A stretch of DNA of 46,160 nucleotides, from positions 1 through 46,160 of the forward strand of contig WQWC01000012.1 in NCBI GenBank assembly GCA_009785525.1. The letters are read 5' to 3'. Source of the stretch: Oscillospiraceae bacterium. GTDB taxonomy: Bacteria; Bacillota; Clostridia; Oscillospirales; Oscillospiraceae. Position 1 is the first letter of the stretch, and the number at the start of each line of letters is the position of its first letter. Below, one piece after another: positions 1 through 8,831 of the stretch. A program made the translations under genes and the position numbers. Under the pieces are notes generated by a model, which was not told where the DNA came from, ran no database searches, and saw only the letters and a program-made list of their open reading frames with translations.

Positions 1-1
1 C

Positions 2-412
<411 letters not shown>

Positions 413-467
413 GTCAGTTGACAATATACAGCTGATAATTGACAGCGAATGGGGAGGAGCAAATCAG

Positions 468-2114
468 TTGAGAAGTGATGCGATAAAAGTCGGCGCGGAG
501 CGTGCGCCACAGAGGGCTCTTTTGAAATCTATGGGATATACCGATGGACAGTTGAAGAAGCCGCTGATTGGTGTGGTAAATTCGTTTAATGAGATTGCAC
601 CAGGGCATATTCATCTGCAAACTATTGCCCGGGCGGTCAAAGACGGTGTGCTGCAAAGCGGGGGATTGCCTGTAGAATTCAACACCATCGGCGTGTGCGA
701 TGGACTTGCGATGGGGCATGAGGGTATGCGATACTCTCTGTCCTCACGTGAGGTTATCACAGACAGCATAGAGTGCATGGTGCGCGCCCACGCGATGGAT
801 GCGCTGGTGTTTATACCGAACTGCGACAAGATAGTCCCGGCAATGCTTATGGCGGCCGCCCGGTTGAATCTGCCTGCGGTATTCGTTTCCGGCGGACCGA
901 TGCTGTCGGATGATGGACTTGACCTCAACAGTGTTTTTGAGGCCGTTGGCGCACATAAAGCCGGGAAAATTGACGATGAGGAATTGTTGAGAATCGAAGA
1001 CGGAGCATGTCCTGGATGCGGCTCATGCTCCGGCATGTTCACGGCGAATTCGATGAATTGCTTGTGCGAGGCGCTGGGGATTGCCCTGCCCGGAAACGGC
1101 ACGGTTCCCGCCGTGTATGCAGGGCGGATCAGGCTTGCCAAGACAGCTGGTGAGACTGTGATGGAGCTGTTCAATAAGAACATCAAGCCGTCCGACATTA
1201 TGACAGCGACGGCACTGAAAAATGCATTAGCTATCGATATGGCGCTCGGCTGTTCGACGAACTCCGTGCTGCATTTATTGTCTATAGCTAACGAGCTGGG
1301 ACACCCGCTTGACCTGAAAATGATAAACGAGATAAGTGCAAAAACCCCGAATCTCTGCAAACTTGCCCCGGCAGGGCCGCACCATATACAGGAGCTGTAT
1401 TTCGCCGGGGGAGTATACGCCGTGATCCGCGAGCTGATAAAATCAGGATTGATGGACGGTAGTGCGTTGACTGTCTCGGGTCAAACGCTCGGCGAAGCTG
1501 TGGGAAATGCGAAGATCAAAAACCCGGAAGTTATTAAGACATGCGCGGAGCCTTACTCAGCCACCGGCGGGATTGCAGTGCTGTTCGGGAACCTTGCCGA
1601 GCGCGGGTCGGTGGTCAAACGCAGTGCGGTTCGGCCTGACATGTTGAAATTTACCGGTACTGCCAGAGTGTTCGATTCCGAGGAGGATGGTATAAAAGCC
1701 ATCTACGGTGGCGAGATAAAGAAGGGTGACGTGGTTGTGATCCGCTATGAAGGTCCAGCCGGCGGCCCAGGAATGCGCGAAATGCTGGGGCCGACGTCGG
1801 CAATCGCCGGAATGGGGCTGGACGCTGACGTGGCACTAATTACTGATGGCAGATTCTCCGGCGCGACTCGCGGCGCCGCGATAGGGCATATCTCTCCGGA
1901 AGCCGCGGCGGGAGGGCTTATAGCCTATGTGAAGGACGGCGACAAAATCAGCATAGATATTGACAATTATTCTATTGAGCTTCATGTTGACGAAGAGGAG
2001 CTGCACAAGCGGCGCGAGACGATGGAGATAAAAGTAAAGACAGACCTCCGTGGGTATATCAAGCGTTACGCCAAAACAGTGTCGTCAGCGGATACAGGTG
2101 CGGTGATTGTGTAA
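468..2114 (+). CDS. ilvD: dihydroxy-acid dehydratase
   Basis: Iron-sulfur enzyme that dehydrates dihydroxyisovalerate and dihydroxymethylvalerate to the 2-keto acids, the third common step of valine/isoleucine synthesis. The 548-residue length is typical. Cluster-ligand cysteines are visible at about residue 119 (PNCDK) and in the 181-187 stretch ([11 protein letters not shown]); the C-terminal [18 protein letters not shown] motif is classic for the family. The start is TTG at 468, chosen because GGGGAGGAG at 451-459 is well spaced and because the protein begins as expected ([18 protein letters not shown]). It sits between ilvC and ilvA, and its TAA overlaps the ilvA ATG by one base, implying translational coupling. 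Confidence 0.97.
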   Translation: MRSDAIKVGAERAPQRALLKSMGYTDGQLKKPLIGVVNSFNEIAPGHIHLQTIARAVKDGVLQSGGLPVEFNTIGVCDGLAMGHEGMRYSLSSREVITDSIECMVRAHAMDALVFIPNCDKIVPAMLMAAARLNLPAVFVSGGPMLSDDGLDLNSVFEAVGAHKAGKIDDEELLRIEDGACPGCGSCSGMFTANSMNCLCEALGIALPGNGTVPAVYAGRIRLAKTAGETVMELFNKNIKPSDIMTATALKNALAIDMALGCSTNSVLHLLSIANELGHPLDLKMINEISAKTPNLCKLAPAGPHHIQELYFAGGVYAVIRELIKSGLMDGSALTVSGQTLGEAVGNAKIKNPEVIKTCAEPYSATGGIAVLFGNLAERGSVVKRSAVRPDMLKFTGTARVFDSEEDGIKAIYGGEIKKGDVVVIRYEGPAGGPGMREMLGPTSAIAGMGLDADVALITDGRFSGATRGAAIGHISPEAAAGGLIAYVKDGDKISIDIDNYSIELHVDEEELHKRRETMEIKVKTDLRGYIKRYAKTVSSADTGAVIV

Positions 2115-3325
2115 TGGAAGTTGCTGATCTTACCCTGGAGAAAATCTATCAAGCTGCGCATGTGTTAAAACCGGTTGCGCGGAAGACAAGCGTTATCCGC
2201 GCTGTTAACATTGCGCCCAGATGTGAGCTTTATTTGAAAGCGGAGAACTTGCAGGTCACCGGTGCGTTCAAGGTTCGCGGGGCGTATTTTAAGATGTCAA
2301 TGCTTACCGATGAGGAAAAGGTGCGGGGCGTTGTAGCCTGCTCCGCTGGGAATCACGCGCAGGGAGTCGCATTAGCGGCGAAGGAAAACGGTATTAAATC
2401 GACCATTTTCGTCCCCAGCGCTGCGCCGATTTCAAAGATTGAGGCGGCAAGGAGCTACGGTTCTGAAATCCGGCTTGTAAACGGGGTGTATGACGACGCG
2501 TACAATGCGGCGCTAGAGTATCTTGAGGAATCCAACGCCGTTTTCGTCCATCCGTTTGAAGATGTTGACGTTATCGCGGGGCAGGGTACGATAGGGCTGG
2601 AGGTTTTAGAGCAATTGCCGGAAGTAGAGGCTATCATTGTCCCGGTTGGCGGCGGCGGTCTTATATCCGGGGTTGCTTATGCCGCGAAAAAGCTGAAGCC
2701 ATCCTGCAAAATCTACGGCGTTCAGGCGGCCGGGGCGGGGAGCATGTCGAAATCACTTGATGAGAATAAACTTTCAGCCTTGAATAGAGTATCGACTTTT
2801 GCCGATGGTATCGCGGTGAAGTCTCCGGGAAAGATGACGTTCGCACTATGCTCTGAGTATGTTGATGAGATTGTGACTGTGACCGACGACGAGATAGCAA
2901 CCGCTATTCTCACACTGATGGAAAAGCAAAAACTTGTGACAGAAGGTGCGGGCGCGGTTTCCGTCGCTGCCGTTATGTTCGGCAAGCTTCCGATTGATGG
3001 TAAAAAATGCATCTCTATCGTCTCCGGCGGGAATATTGATGTGAATATCCTCTCGCGTGTGATCAATCGCGGGCTGACGACCACCGGCAGGTTGACGGAG
3101 CTTACGATTGAGATGTTGGATATGCCGGGCCAACTCAGCGCGGTGTCGGGCATAGTCTCTGACCTGGGCGCAAATGTTGTAAAAGTCCGGCACGACCCGG
3201 CGGGGGAGAACTCTGATATAAACAGCTGTGTCCTGCACCTGAGTATGGAGACAAAAAACTTGGATCACTTGCAAGACATAAAAAAAGCGATGGCAAACGC
3301 GGGATACAAAATTCTGAAAGATTGA
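2114..3325 (+). CDS. ilvA: threonine ammonia-lyase (threonine dehydratase), ACT-type
   Basis: PLP enzyme that deaminates threonine to 2-oxobutanoate, feeding isoleucine synthesis. The PLP lysine is K53 in TGAFKVRGAYF; SAGNHAQG and the phosphate-cradle loop VGGGGLISG are present. At 403 residues it is the short form, with one C-terminal ACT-like domain from about residue 330 (LTIEMLDMPGQLSAVSGIV), rather than the two-ACT form of enterobacterial IlvA. The short form can be biosynthetic or catabolic (TdcB-like). The location directly behind ilvC and ilvD, with a one-base TAATG overlap, argues for the biosynthetic role. RidA follows immediately and deals with its reactive product. Confidence 0.94.
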   Translation: MEVADLTLEKIYQAAHVLKPVARKTSVIRAVNIAPRCELYLKAENLQVTGAFKVRGAYFKMSMLTDEEKVRGVVACSAGNHAQGVALAAKENGIKSTIFVPSAAPISKIEAARSYGSEIRLVNGVYDDAYNAALEYLEESNAVFVHPFEDVDVIAGQGTIGLEVLEQLPEVEAIIVPVGGGGLISGVAYAAKKLKPSCKIYGVQAAGAGSMSKSLDENKLSALNRVSTFADGIAVKSPGKMTFALCSEYVDEIVTVTDDEIATAILTLMEKQKLVTEGAGAVSVAAVMFGKLPIDGKKCISIVSGGNIDVNILSRVINRGLTTTGRLTELTIEMLDMPGQLSAVSGIVSDLGANVVKVRHDPAGENSDINSCVLHLSMETKNLDHLQDIKKAMANAGYKILKD

Positions 3326-3340
3326 CGGGAGGATTTGCCA

Positions 3341-3718
3341 ATGGCAAAAATCATATACTCAAAGAACGCGCCTGAGCCGATAGGGCCGTATTCACAGGCG
3401 GTTCTGGCAGGCGGAATGCTGTACTGCTCCGGCGCGGTTCCGCTTGACCCGGTAAGCGGCGATATCGTGGGGGATGCTATAGAGGAACAGACGGAACAGG
3501 TAATGAAAAACATATCAGCGGTGCTGGCGGCAGCGGGCGCCGATTTCACCGCCGTGGTTAAAGCCACCTGTTTCCTGAAATCCATGGATGACTTCGCGGC
3601 GTTTAACGGTATCTATGCAAAATATTTCACAGGCAAGCCCGCGAGGTCTTGTGTTGAGGTGTCAAGGCTGCCAAAGGATGTGCTGGTGGAGGTTGAGGTA
3701 ATAGCGGTAGTCGGATAA
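3341..3718 (+). CDS. ridA: RidA/YjgF family 2-iminobutanoate deaminase
   Basis: Small cytosolic trimeric enzyme that hydrolyses the reactive enamine/imine released by threonine dehydratase to the keto acid, protecting PLP enzymes. About 125 residues, typical length. Family motifs are clear: NAPEPIGPYSQAV at the N-terminus, LYCSGAVPLDP, and the C-terminal RSCVEVSRLPKDVLVEVEVIA with the substrate-binding Arg and the terminal Glu. The ATG at 3341 is preferred over the in-frame TTG at 3335 because GGGAGGA at 3328-3333 gives 7-base spacing. It follows ilvA by 15 bases, a direct functional link between the enzyme making the imine and the one removing it. Confidence 0.94.
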   Translation: MAKIIYSKNAPEPIGPYSQAVLAGGMLYCSGAVPLDPVSGDIVGDAIEEQTEQVMKNISAVLAAAGADFTAVVKATCFLKSMDDFAAFNGIYAKYFTGKPARSCVEVSRLPKDVLVEVEVIAVVG

Positions 3719-3731
3719 AGCGGCAGACGCT

Positions 3732-3783
3732 GTAGGGGCGGCCGTCTCGGTCGCCTGCGGGCGATCGGGGACGACATCCCTAC
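3732..3783. repeat. GTAGGGG...CCCTAC palindromic element
   Basis: Long imperfect inverted repeat after ridA: it opens with GTAGGGGCGGCCGTC and closes with GACGACATCCCTAC, with a further inner arm (GGTCGCC/GGGCGATC). A shorter element with the same ends lies at 40156-40185. GTAGGGG-ended palindromes of this kind look like dispersed intergenic repeats. It has no T-run, so a terminator role is uncertain. Confidence 0.55.
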
Positions 3784-3830
3784 GAGGTACTGTTGTGCAG
3801 AGCATTTATATTATCGGAGGAGGTGGTTGT

Positions 3831-3935
3831 ATGAATAAAAGCGATGTTAGTGATATTACCCCGATTATAAAATCAAAAAATAAAAGGAGATGCTTTTATG
3901 AGTTACAACCCCGATATACCAAGAAGCCGGTATGA
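3831..3935 (+). CDS. 34-residue upstream ORF overlapping the methyltransferase gene
   Basis: A short frame with one of the strongest ribosome sites in the window (GGAGGAGGTGG at 3816-3826) directly ahead of its ATG. It begins MNKSDVSDITPIIKSKNK and runs out of frame into the start of the next gene, ending at TGA 3933-3935. The methyltransferase's own ribosome site (AAAAGGAGA, about 3882-3890) lies inside it. It could be a leader whose translation opens the downstream start, or the leftover beginning of a lost gene. I do not recognise the peptide. Confidence 0.35.
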   Translation: MNKSDVSDITPIIKSKNKRRCFYELQPRYTKKPV

Positions 3936-4734
3936 TAATTATGGCAACCGTGAATGGACACGTCTTGAACAAGACGGACATGGTGAACTTTTATATCAGG
4001 TACATAATGATATTTTGAAGCGTTATATTAAACTAACCGATAAGGTTTTAGAGATAGGTGCGGGTTCGGGCAGATATACAAAGGATATTGTTGCAATGTG
4101 TGATGAATTAACCATTGCGGATATATCCAGCCATCAAATTGAGTTCAACAAGTCCAAAATGCGCGAACTGTCATTGATTGACAGAATAAAGGCATACCAT
4201 GTTTTAGATGTTCTTGATATGAGTGTTTTTGAAGATTCTTCTTTCGATTGCGTTGTTTGTATAGGCGGTGTAATCAATTATCTTTTGGACAGAGAGAAGG
4301 ATGGGATACAAGAACTTCTAAGAGTATTAAAAACGGATGGCGTATTGATTCTTGGAGCCATGAGTTTCATTGGCGCATCACTTTATCATCTTGAAGGCGT
4401 AAGGCATGAAAAAAATATATATGGAATTGAAGCGACAAGATGGCTTTTTGATACAGGTGTTCAAGACGGGGAACATTATCAGTCTGAAAGCAAACATTAC
4501 GTCCATATGATGAGAAGCGCTGAAATGGATGCCTTGTTTGCGCAGTTTCCTGTAAAGGTTCAAGAGAGAAGCTCTGCCGGTTTATATACGCAAGCAGGAG
4601 ATACGGCTTTAGAAAATGCCCGTAATGACAAAGAACTTTGGAAGTTAATTATCGAAAAAGAAATTGAGTTTACCAAATTACAGGGCACTCTTGATTGTGG
4701 AATGAATATCATCTATGTTGTGCAAAAGTTGTAA
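3898..4734 (+). CDS. class I SAM-dependent methyltransferase
   Basis: Cytosolic methyltransferase of unknown substrate, 278 residues. The Rossmann motif I is at residues 50-60 (VLEIGAGSGRY), followed by an acidic strand-2 end (LTIADISSHQIEF), motif II-like FDCVVCIGGVINYLLD and the post-motif LLRVLKTDGVLILG. The N-terminus SYNPDIPRSRYDNYGNREW is a conserved feature of a clostridial methyltransferase group. Its own start is supported by AAGGAGA a few bases upstream. The DNA is visibly richer in A and T than the ilv genes before it and the oxidoreductase after it, which suggests horizontal acquisition. Nothing in the neighbourhood identifies the substrate. Confidence 0.85.
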   Translation: MSYNPDIPRSRYDNYGNREWTRLEQDGHGELLYQVHNDILKRYIKLTDKVLEIGAGSGRYTKDIVAMCDELTIADISSHQIEFNKSKMRELSLIDRIKAYHVLDVLDMSVFEDSSFDCVVCIGGVINYLLDREKDGIQELLRVLKTDGVLILGAMSFIGASLYHLEGVRHEKNIYGIEATRWLFDTGVQDGEHYQSESKHYVHMMRSAEMDALFAQFPVKVQERSSAGLYTQAGDTALENARNDKELWKLIIEKEIEFTKLQGTLDCGMNIIYVVQKL

Positions 4735-4792
4735 TTTCCGCACCTAGAATAAACATTTTCTGCAGTTTACACAAAGCAAAACACCGCCGTAC

Positions 4793-4821
4793 TTGAAATT
4801 GCAAATAAATCCTGATATAGT
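4793..4821 (+). promoter_or_regulatory. predicted sigma-A promoter of the FAD oxidoreductase gene
   Basis: TTGAAA at 4793-4798 and TATAGT at 4816-4821 with a 17-base spacer, 33 bases before the ATG at 4855. It agrees with a separate transcription unit from the methyltransferase. Confidence 0.55.
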
Positions 4822-4854
4822 ATTCGTAAGATGAAATTGGGGGAGGAGCAAACC

Positions 4855-6096
4855 ATGGGAAGCTTTATTTTAGAGCCGCAGCGGCAACTGAATGTCGATT
4901 CTTCCTGCGACGTGCTTGTCGCCGGGGGCGGAATCGCCGGGATAGCCGCAGCTATGGCCGCGGCGCGCGCCGGGAAGAAGGTCACGCTGGTTGAGCGTGA
5001 GTATGCATTGGGCGGCATGGCAACGCTGGGCCTTGTAACAATCTACTTGCCGCTGTGCGACGGGGAAGGGAATCAGCTTATTTACGGCATTGCTGAAGAG
5101 CTGTTGAAGCTTTCTATAAAACATGTGGTTGAGGCGAATTACCCGAAAGCTTGGATCGAAGGCGGCAGTCTTGAGGAACGCCTGAAGGGACGGTATATCA
5201 CGCAATTCAATGCACATCTATTCGCGTTGAGCGCGGAGGAACTGCTGCTAGACCTTGGGGTCACGATATTGTACGGGACGCTGATCGCCTCGGTGGTAAA
5301 AGAGGGCGACTTCATCAGCCATGTCATAGTCGAGAACAAATCCGGCAGATCGGCTATTGCAGTGGATTCAGTTATCGATGCCACCGGAGACGCCGATATC
5401 TGCGAAATGGCCGGCGCGAAAACAGCGTTGCATGGGCGCGGTAATATACTTGCAAGCTGGTATTATTACTTTATGCAGGGCAAGGTATCATTGAAAATGT
5501 TCGGCCTGGCAGATTTGCCGCCGAACTTGGTTCCGCTGCCGAAAAAGGGCAATGACCCGTATAAAGCGGATAAAGTTGCCAAGCTTGACGAAAATCTGCG
5601 TTTTTCCGGCGTGGACGGCGTTGAACTCAGCAATGCGGTGATTGAGGCGCATAAAAAGATGTATGAAGACATATTAAAATTCCGTGAAGAGGATGATACA
5701 TATGTGCCGGTGACGATATCGACAATTCCGCTGGTGCGCATGTCACGCCGCCTTTGCGGGGCGTATACGATGGATGAGTCGGAGGAACGGAAATTTTTCC
5801 CAGACAGCATAGGTTTAACTGGTGATTGGCGCAAGAAAGGCCCCGCGTTTGAAATCCCGTTCGGGACACTGTACGGCCACGAGGTGAAGAATCTCCTCGC
5901 GGCGGGCAGGGATATTTCGGTAACTGACGCCATGTGGGATATAACCCGTGTAATCCCGCCGTGTGCCGTGACAGGCGAAGCCGCCGGAATCGCCGCCGCG
6001 ATGGGGAATGATTTCACAAAAACGGATATCAAAGAACTGCAAGAACGGCTGGTCGCCAACGGCGTAAAGCTGCATGTCAGTGATATCTATAAATAG
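4855..6096 (+). CDS. FAD-dependent oxidoreductase (FAD_oxidored family)
   Basis: Flavoprotein of about 413 residues. The N-terminal dinucleotide fold is clear (DVLVAGGGIAGIAAAMAAAR with the GxGxxG core, then an acidic residue in VTLVERE), followed by LGGMATLGLVTIYLPLCDGEG, typical of the fumarate-reductase-like/PF12831 flavoproteins. A second FAD contact is at the C-terminus (NLLAAGRDISVTDAMWDITRVIPP, then TGEAAGIAAAM). ATG 4855 was chosen over the in-frame ATG at 4831 because GGGGGAGGAG lies at 4839-4848. The substrate is not evident; it is monocistronic between its own promoter and a terminator hairpin. Confidence 0.85.
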   Translation: MGSFILEPQRQLNVDSSCDVLVAGGGIAGIAAAMAAARAGKKVTLVEREYALGGMATLGLVTIYLPLCDGEGNQLIYGIAEELLKLSIKHVVEANYPKAWIEGGSLEERLKGRYITQFNAHLFALSAEELLLDLGVTILYGTLIASVVKEGDFISHVIVENKSGRSAIAVDSVIDATGDADICEMAGAKTALHGRGNILASWYYYFMQGKVSLKMFGLADLPPNLVPLPKKGNDPYKADKVAKLDENLRFSGVDGVELSNAVIEAHKKMYEDILKFREEDDTYVPVTISTIPLVRMSRRLCGAYTMDESEERKFFPDSIGLTGDWRKKGPAFEIPFGTLYGHEVKNLLAAGRDISVTDAMWDITRVIPPCAVTGEAAGIAAAMGNDFTKTDIKELQERLVANGVKLHVSDIYK

Positions 6097-6121
6097 CAGA
6101 CGGATTTAAGTGTGAATTAAA

Positions 6122-6149
6122 ACGGCGCCCCCTTATTTGGGTGCGCCGT
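6122..6149 (+). terminator. hairpin terminator after the FAD oxidoreductase
   Basis: Stem ACGGCGC/GCGCCGT with an inner CCC/GGG step, 26 bases after the stop codon. The T-tract (CTTCTGTGT) is weak. Confidence 0.65.
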
Positions 6150-6179
6150 CTTCTGTGTATAAAAAATGTGAAAAAACTA

Positions 6180-6210
6180 TTGACCTGACTACGACTTCAT
6201 AGTCTATGAT
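6180..6210 (+). promoter_or_regulatory. MerR-type promoter/operator with 19-base spacer
   Basis: TTGACC at 6180-6185 and TATGAT at 6205-6210 are separated by 19 bases. The spacer contains an inverted repeat from 6187 to 6204 (GACTACGAC/TTCATAGTC, 7 of 9 positions paired). Overlong spacers with a central GAC...GTC dyad are the hallmark of promoters that MerR-family proteins activate by DNA distortion. The following gene encodes a MerR-family protein, so autoregulation is likely. Confidence 0.75.
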
Positions 6211-6228
6211 TTGAAAAGGTGAAGATAT

Positions 6229-6690
6229 ATATACACAATACGTGACCTGTGTAGGATTTCAAAGCTGTCGCGCAGCGCGATACTCTACTATGATTCGTTG
6301 GGGCTGTTGAAGCCCATTGGACGCAGCGCCGCGAATTATCGGCTCTATTCGGATGAATCGCTCGCAGCCTTAAATAAAATATGTCTTTACCGAGAAGCTG
6401 GGGTCAGCCTCGCGGATATTGGGATATTGCTTAGCGTGCCGGAAAGCGACAATAAGAGTATCGACGTTCTTGAAAAGACACTTTTTCGGCTCAATAGCCA
6501 AATGCGTCAAGTTCAGGAAATGCAGAAAACTGTTGTTGAAATGCTTAAAGCGGTTAATGACAGAACCTGTACTGACAACGTTGATGAGCTATCTGATGAA
6601 GAGCATAACGCACTTCGGGATAAAGCTGTTTCTATGTGGGCGTTTGATGTGTTAAAAGCAATAGGTTTCGGCGAGACGGAAGACGATTAA
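6229..6690 (+). CDS. MerR family transcriptional regulator, apparent ATA start
   Basis: DNA-binding regulator of about 153 residues. The N-terminal winged helix reads YTIRDLCRISKLSRSAILYY then DSLGLLKP and NYRLYSDESL, followed by a dimerising coiled coil (VLEKTLFRLNSQMRQVQEMQ) and a short C-terminal effector region. Homology requires the protein to begin at 6229, where the codon is ATA, not ATG/GTG/TTG; a stop lies just upstream at 6220-6222, and AAAGGTGA at 6215-6222 is correctly spaced for 6229. The first conventional start in frame (TTG 6298) would delete the DNA-binding helix. Either ATA is used as a rare start, or a start mutation has crippled the gene. A SnoaL-like gene follows. Confidence 0.75.
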   Translation: MYTIRDLCRISKLSRSAILYYDSLGLLKPIGRSAANYRLYSDESLAALNKICLYREAGVSLADIGILLSVPESDNKSIDVLEKTLFRLNSQMRQVQEMQKTVVEMLKAVNDRTCTDNVDELSDEEHNALRDKAVSMWAFDVLKAIGFGETEDD

Positions 6691-6720
6691 CCTTGCAGTA
6701 ATTTAAACGGAGGAATGAAA

Positions 6721-7161
6721 ATGGCGGAGATCAAAACTTTTTTAGGGCACCAAGAAAAAGACACGCAAAATGTAGTGAATGTAAAGGCATTATACAAGGC
6801 GATGGAAAGGCGTGATATAGCCGCGCTGCCAAAGCTGTTGACCGAGAACCCTACATGGAGTGTTTGCCCGGGATTCCCTGATGGCGGCGTATACTATGGC
6901 ATGGGAGAGGTCTTTGGCAAACTGTATGGTGAGCTTGTTCCAAACCGCTATCATTATCTAGGCGCGGAACCTGAGGTGTTTATTGATGGTGGGAATGTTG
7001 TTACCGTGCTTGGTCACTACATAATCACATTTAAAGAGGGCGCCCCTGTCACACGCGCTCGTTTTTCCCACACATGGAAAATCGCACCGGATGGACATAT
7101 CGAAGGAGTTTGGCAGGTTGCAGATTCCGCGGTTATTTGGGAAGGAGCAAGCGCTGAATAG
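6721..7161 (+). CDS. SnoaL/NTF2-like fold protein
   Basis: About 146 residues with the outline of the NTF2/ketosteroid-isomerase cone: N-terminal helices (VKALYKAMERRDIAALPKLL), a central glycine-rich turn, then long strands (VFIDGGNVVTVLGHYIITF, RARFSHTWKIAPDGHIEGV). Members are small-molecule isomerases, cyclases or ligand-binding proteins, so the reaction cannot be named. ATG 6721 is preferred to ATG 6715 because CGGAGGA ends at 6714 and would otherwise touch the start. It lies 30 bases after the MerR gene and before a strong terminator, so it is probably the target of that regulator. Confidence 0.75.
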   Translation: MAEIKTFLGHQEKDTQNVVNVKALYKAMERRDIAALPKLLTENPTWSVCPGFPDGGVYYGMGEVFGKLYGELVPNRYHYLGAEPEVFIDGGNVVTVLGHYIITFKEGAPVTRARFSHTWKIAPDGHIEGVWQVADSAVIWEGASAE

Positions 7162-7168
7162 GAGAAAG

Positions 7169-7196
7169 AAAAAAGCCTGCATTAGCAGGCTTTTTT
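7169..7196 (+). terminator. rho-independent terminator
   Basis: Stem AAAAGCCTGC/GCAGGCTTTT with a four-base loop and six T, just after the SnoaL-like gene. Confidence 0.9.
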
Positions 7197-7230
7197 GCGG
7201 AAGCGCATTTGCTAAAAATACACAGGAAAG

Positions 7231-8214
7231 TCAACCATAGTAGTATCTGACTTTTTCTTCATAGAATTTCTTCACAACCTCCTGCTTCGGGTTTGGATTC
7301 TGTCCGAACGGCCCCGCTGATGCCGAAAACACGAATCTGCCACCGGGGGCTAGGGTATTTGTGTATTCTTCCAGCGTGGCGATCAATTCGTCGTCTGAGT
7401 ACTCCACACCGCTGAACTTGCCTTGTGAATCCCAGCCGCCTTCAAGCGTCAATCTGTCGCCGTATTTCTGCTTGATTGCCTTGCAGTCGTTCGACACCTG
7501 GAATGGATTCCAAGACGCAACGCCCATCTCCAGCCAGTCTTCAACAAATTGTTCCGCCTTGCCGCAGTCATGCCGCAGAATCATACAGCCGTTTTCAAGT
7601 GCCAGGTCACAGTGCAGTTTGTGGAACGGCTTAAATATCTGCCGATAGATATCCAGCGAAAAGAACGGGGCGCGGTAGGCGCAGTCGTCGTCCATCAATA
7701 TGTAGACTTCCGGCTTGAGGTATTTCATCTGCTGTTTTGTCACCATTAGATAAAATTTGGATATTTCAGTCAGCAGCGCAATGACTTCATCCGGCTCTTC
7801 ATACAACGCAAGCAACGCACCCTCAAAGCCCATCAGGCTCACAAGCGTAAGGAAATAGTCGCCGCCGTCCACCACAAGGCAAAGATTTGCCCTGTCGACC
7901 GGCTCCTCGGCTTTTTTATAATACCCCTCCCAGTCGCGGCCGGTCACGTCCCGGATTTTCAGTTTGTCGCGCCACTTTGTGATATCGTCGATGATGATGT
8001 TCCCGGGTTCTGGCATGGCGCCGAAATTCAGGTCGGCTGATGCCACGTATGTGACGCCGAGGCCTGTGACAAAAGGCTTGCCGTCCGGCAGATTAACCGG
8101 AGTAAGCAATTCTTCCCGAGTCGGCATCATGTGCGGGTTAAACATAGACGGGACAAACTCCGGGATTTCCCCGCGCAATGTGCGCAGATAGTTCTCTTTC
8201 GGTGTCAATGTCAT
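7231..8214 (-). CDS. uroporphyrinogen decarboxylase (URO-D) family protein
   Basis: A 327-residue TIM-barrel protein of the URO-D/corrinoid methyltransferase superfamily, not a haem-pathway HemE: no other haem genes are near, and the N-terminus (MTLTPKENYLRTLRGEIPEFVP) resembles the methylcobamide:CoM methyltransferase-like branch. A possible zinc site is RHDCGKAE, with the HxC pair seen in MtaA/MtbA-type enzymes, but I cannot place the third ligand with certainty. ATG 8214 follows AAGGAGGCG at good spacing; the frame extends further upstream without a ribosome site. The gene stands alone under its own promoter. Substrate unknown. Confidence 0.8.
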   Translation of the reverse strand: MTLTPKENYLRTLRGEIPEFVPSMFNPHMMPTREELLTPVNLPDGKPFVTGLGVTYVASADLNFGAMPEPGNIIIDDITKWRDKLKIRDVTGRDWEGYYKKAEEPVDRANLCLVVDGGDYFLTLVSLMGFEGALLALYEEPDEVIALLTEISKFYLMVTKQQMKYLKPEVYILMDDDCAYRAPFFSLDIYRQIFKPFHKLHCDLALENGCMILRHDCGKAEQFVEDWLEMGVASWNPFQVSNDCKAIKQKYGDRLTLEGGWDSQGKFSGVEYSDDELIATLEEYTNTLAPGGRFVFSASAGPFGQNPNPKQEVVKKFYEEKVRYYYG

Positions 8215-8282
8215 TGTTACGCCTCCTTGAAATTTATTGAATTCGGACAAAATCCTTTGCTTTTGATCCTGTGTTTTAAGAC

Positions 8283-8311
8283 ATTATATATTAAGGAAGC
8301 GTGATTTTCAA
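8283..8311 (-). promoter_or_regulatory. predicted sigma-A promoter of the URO-D family gene
   Basis: On the minus strand, TTGAAA (complement of 8306-8311) and TATAAT (complement of 8283-8288) with a 17-base spacer, about 70 bases before the ATG. Confidence 0.7.
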
Positions 8312-8324
8312 GCAGGAAATCTTG

Positions 8325-8353
8325 TTGACGTTCAGGTGTCATCATGGTAGAGT
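8325..8353 (+). promoter_or_regulatory. predicted promoter of the small membrane protein gene
   Basis: TTGACG at 8325-8330, 17-base spacer, TAGAGT at 8348-8353. It diverges from the URO-D promoter. Confidence 0.45.
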
Positions 8354-8446
8354 TATCACTACAAACTATTTGCCGTCAAGGAGATAGCCTTGCTACATAT
8401 GCAAGGACAGGCGTGTTGGGTTTAAATTTGTATAGAAGGTCACAAA

Positions 8447-8665
8447 ATGAATTTTGAATGTTTAACCACATCTGATTATATTGCCATTATCGGAATTGCT
8501 ATAGGTGCGGTTTTGACGATTATAGGAATTATAGTTGGGATTATTGGAGGAAAAAGCCTTCGCATTGCATCTAATGTAAAAAACTCTGCTAAAAACACAG
8601 GGGCAGGGTCTTTTCAACAAGCACAATACATACATAATGGCTTGGATGCTGCGGATGCAGTTTAA
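8447..8665 (+). CDS. small membrane protein, N-terminal part of a frameshifted gene
   Basis: 72 codons: a short N-terminus, one strongly hydrophobic segment (YIAIIGIAIGAVLTIIGIIV, about residues 11-30) and a polar tail rich in Asn/Gln (FQQAQYIHNGLDAADAV). The tail stops abruptly at TAA 8663-8665, inside a TTT run, while the next ORF (8637-8831) carries on in the +1 frame. Removing one T from 8661-8663 would give a single continuous protein of about 127 residues. The ribosome site (AAGGTC) is weak. I do not recognise a function. Confidence 0.55.
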   Translation: MNFECLTTSDYIAIIGIAIGAVLTIIGIIVGIIGGKSLRIASNVKNSAKNTGAGSFQQAQYIHNGLDAADAV

Positions 8666-8831
8666 GATATCGCAAAATGAAATTCAAAACGCAACTGCGC
8701 AAATAAAGCCAAAGATTATAGAACACATTGTAAGAGATCTTGATAAATATATTCGTTTTAAAATTGACGGTGATGGGAATTTATTCGTAATATACGGCGA
8801 ATCAGAATCAAAAGACGAGGCATCAGAATGA
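8637..8831 (+). CDS. C-terminal part of the frameshifted small membrane protein
   Basis: This +1 frame continues the preceding protein as KISQNEIQNATAQIKPKI and then VRDLDKYIRFKIDGDGNL, a helix followed by a small strand-rich end. The first codons up to about 8660 overlap the upstream frame and are probably not real. There is no ribosome site before its ATG, which supports reading it as the displaced 3' half of one gene. The TGA overlaps the next ATG (ATGA at 8828-8831), a normal operon junction, so the original gene was followed closely by another. Confidence 0.5.
   Translation: MAWMLRMQFKISQNEIQNATAQIKPKIIEHIVRDLDKYIRFKIDGDGNLFVIYGESESKDEASE

Noticed and set aside
611-1360. 249-codon frame antisense to ilvD
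   Set aside because: Shadow of a well-supported enzyme gene; Ser/Ala-rich low-complexity translation and no start signal.
5466-6059. 197-codon frame antisense to the FAD oxidoreductase
   Set aside because: Shadow of a gene with clear FAD motifs, own promoter and terminator.
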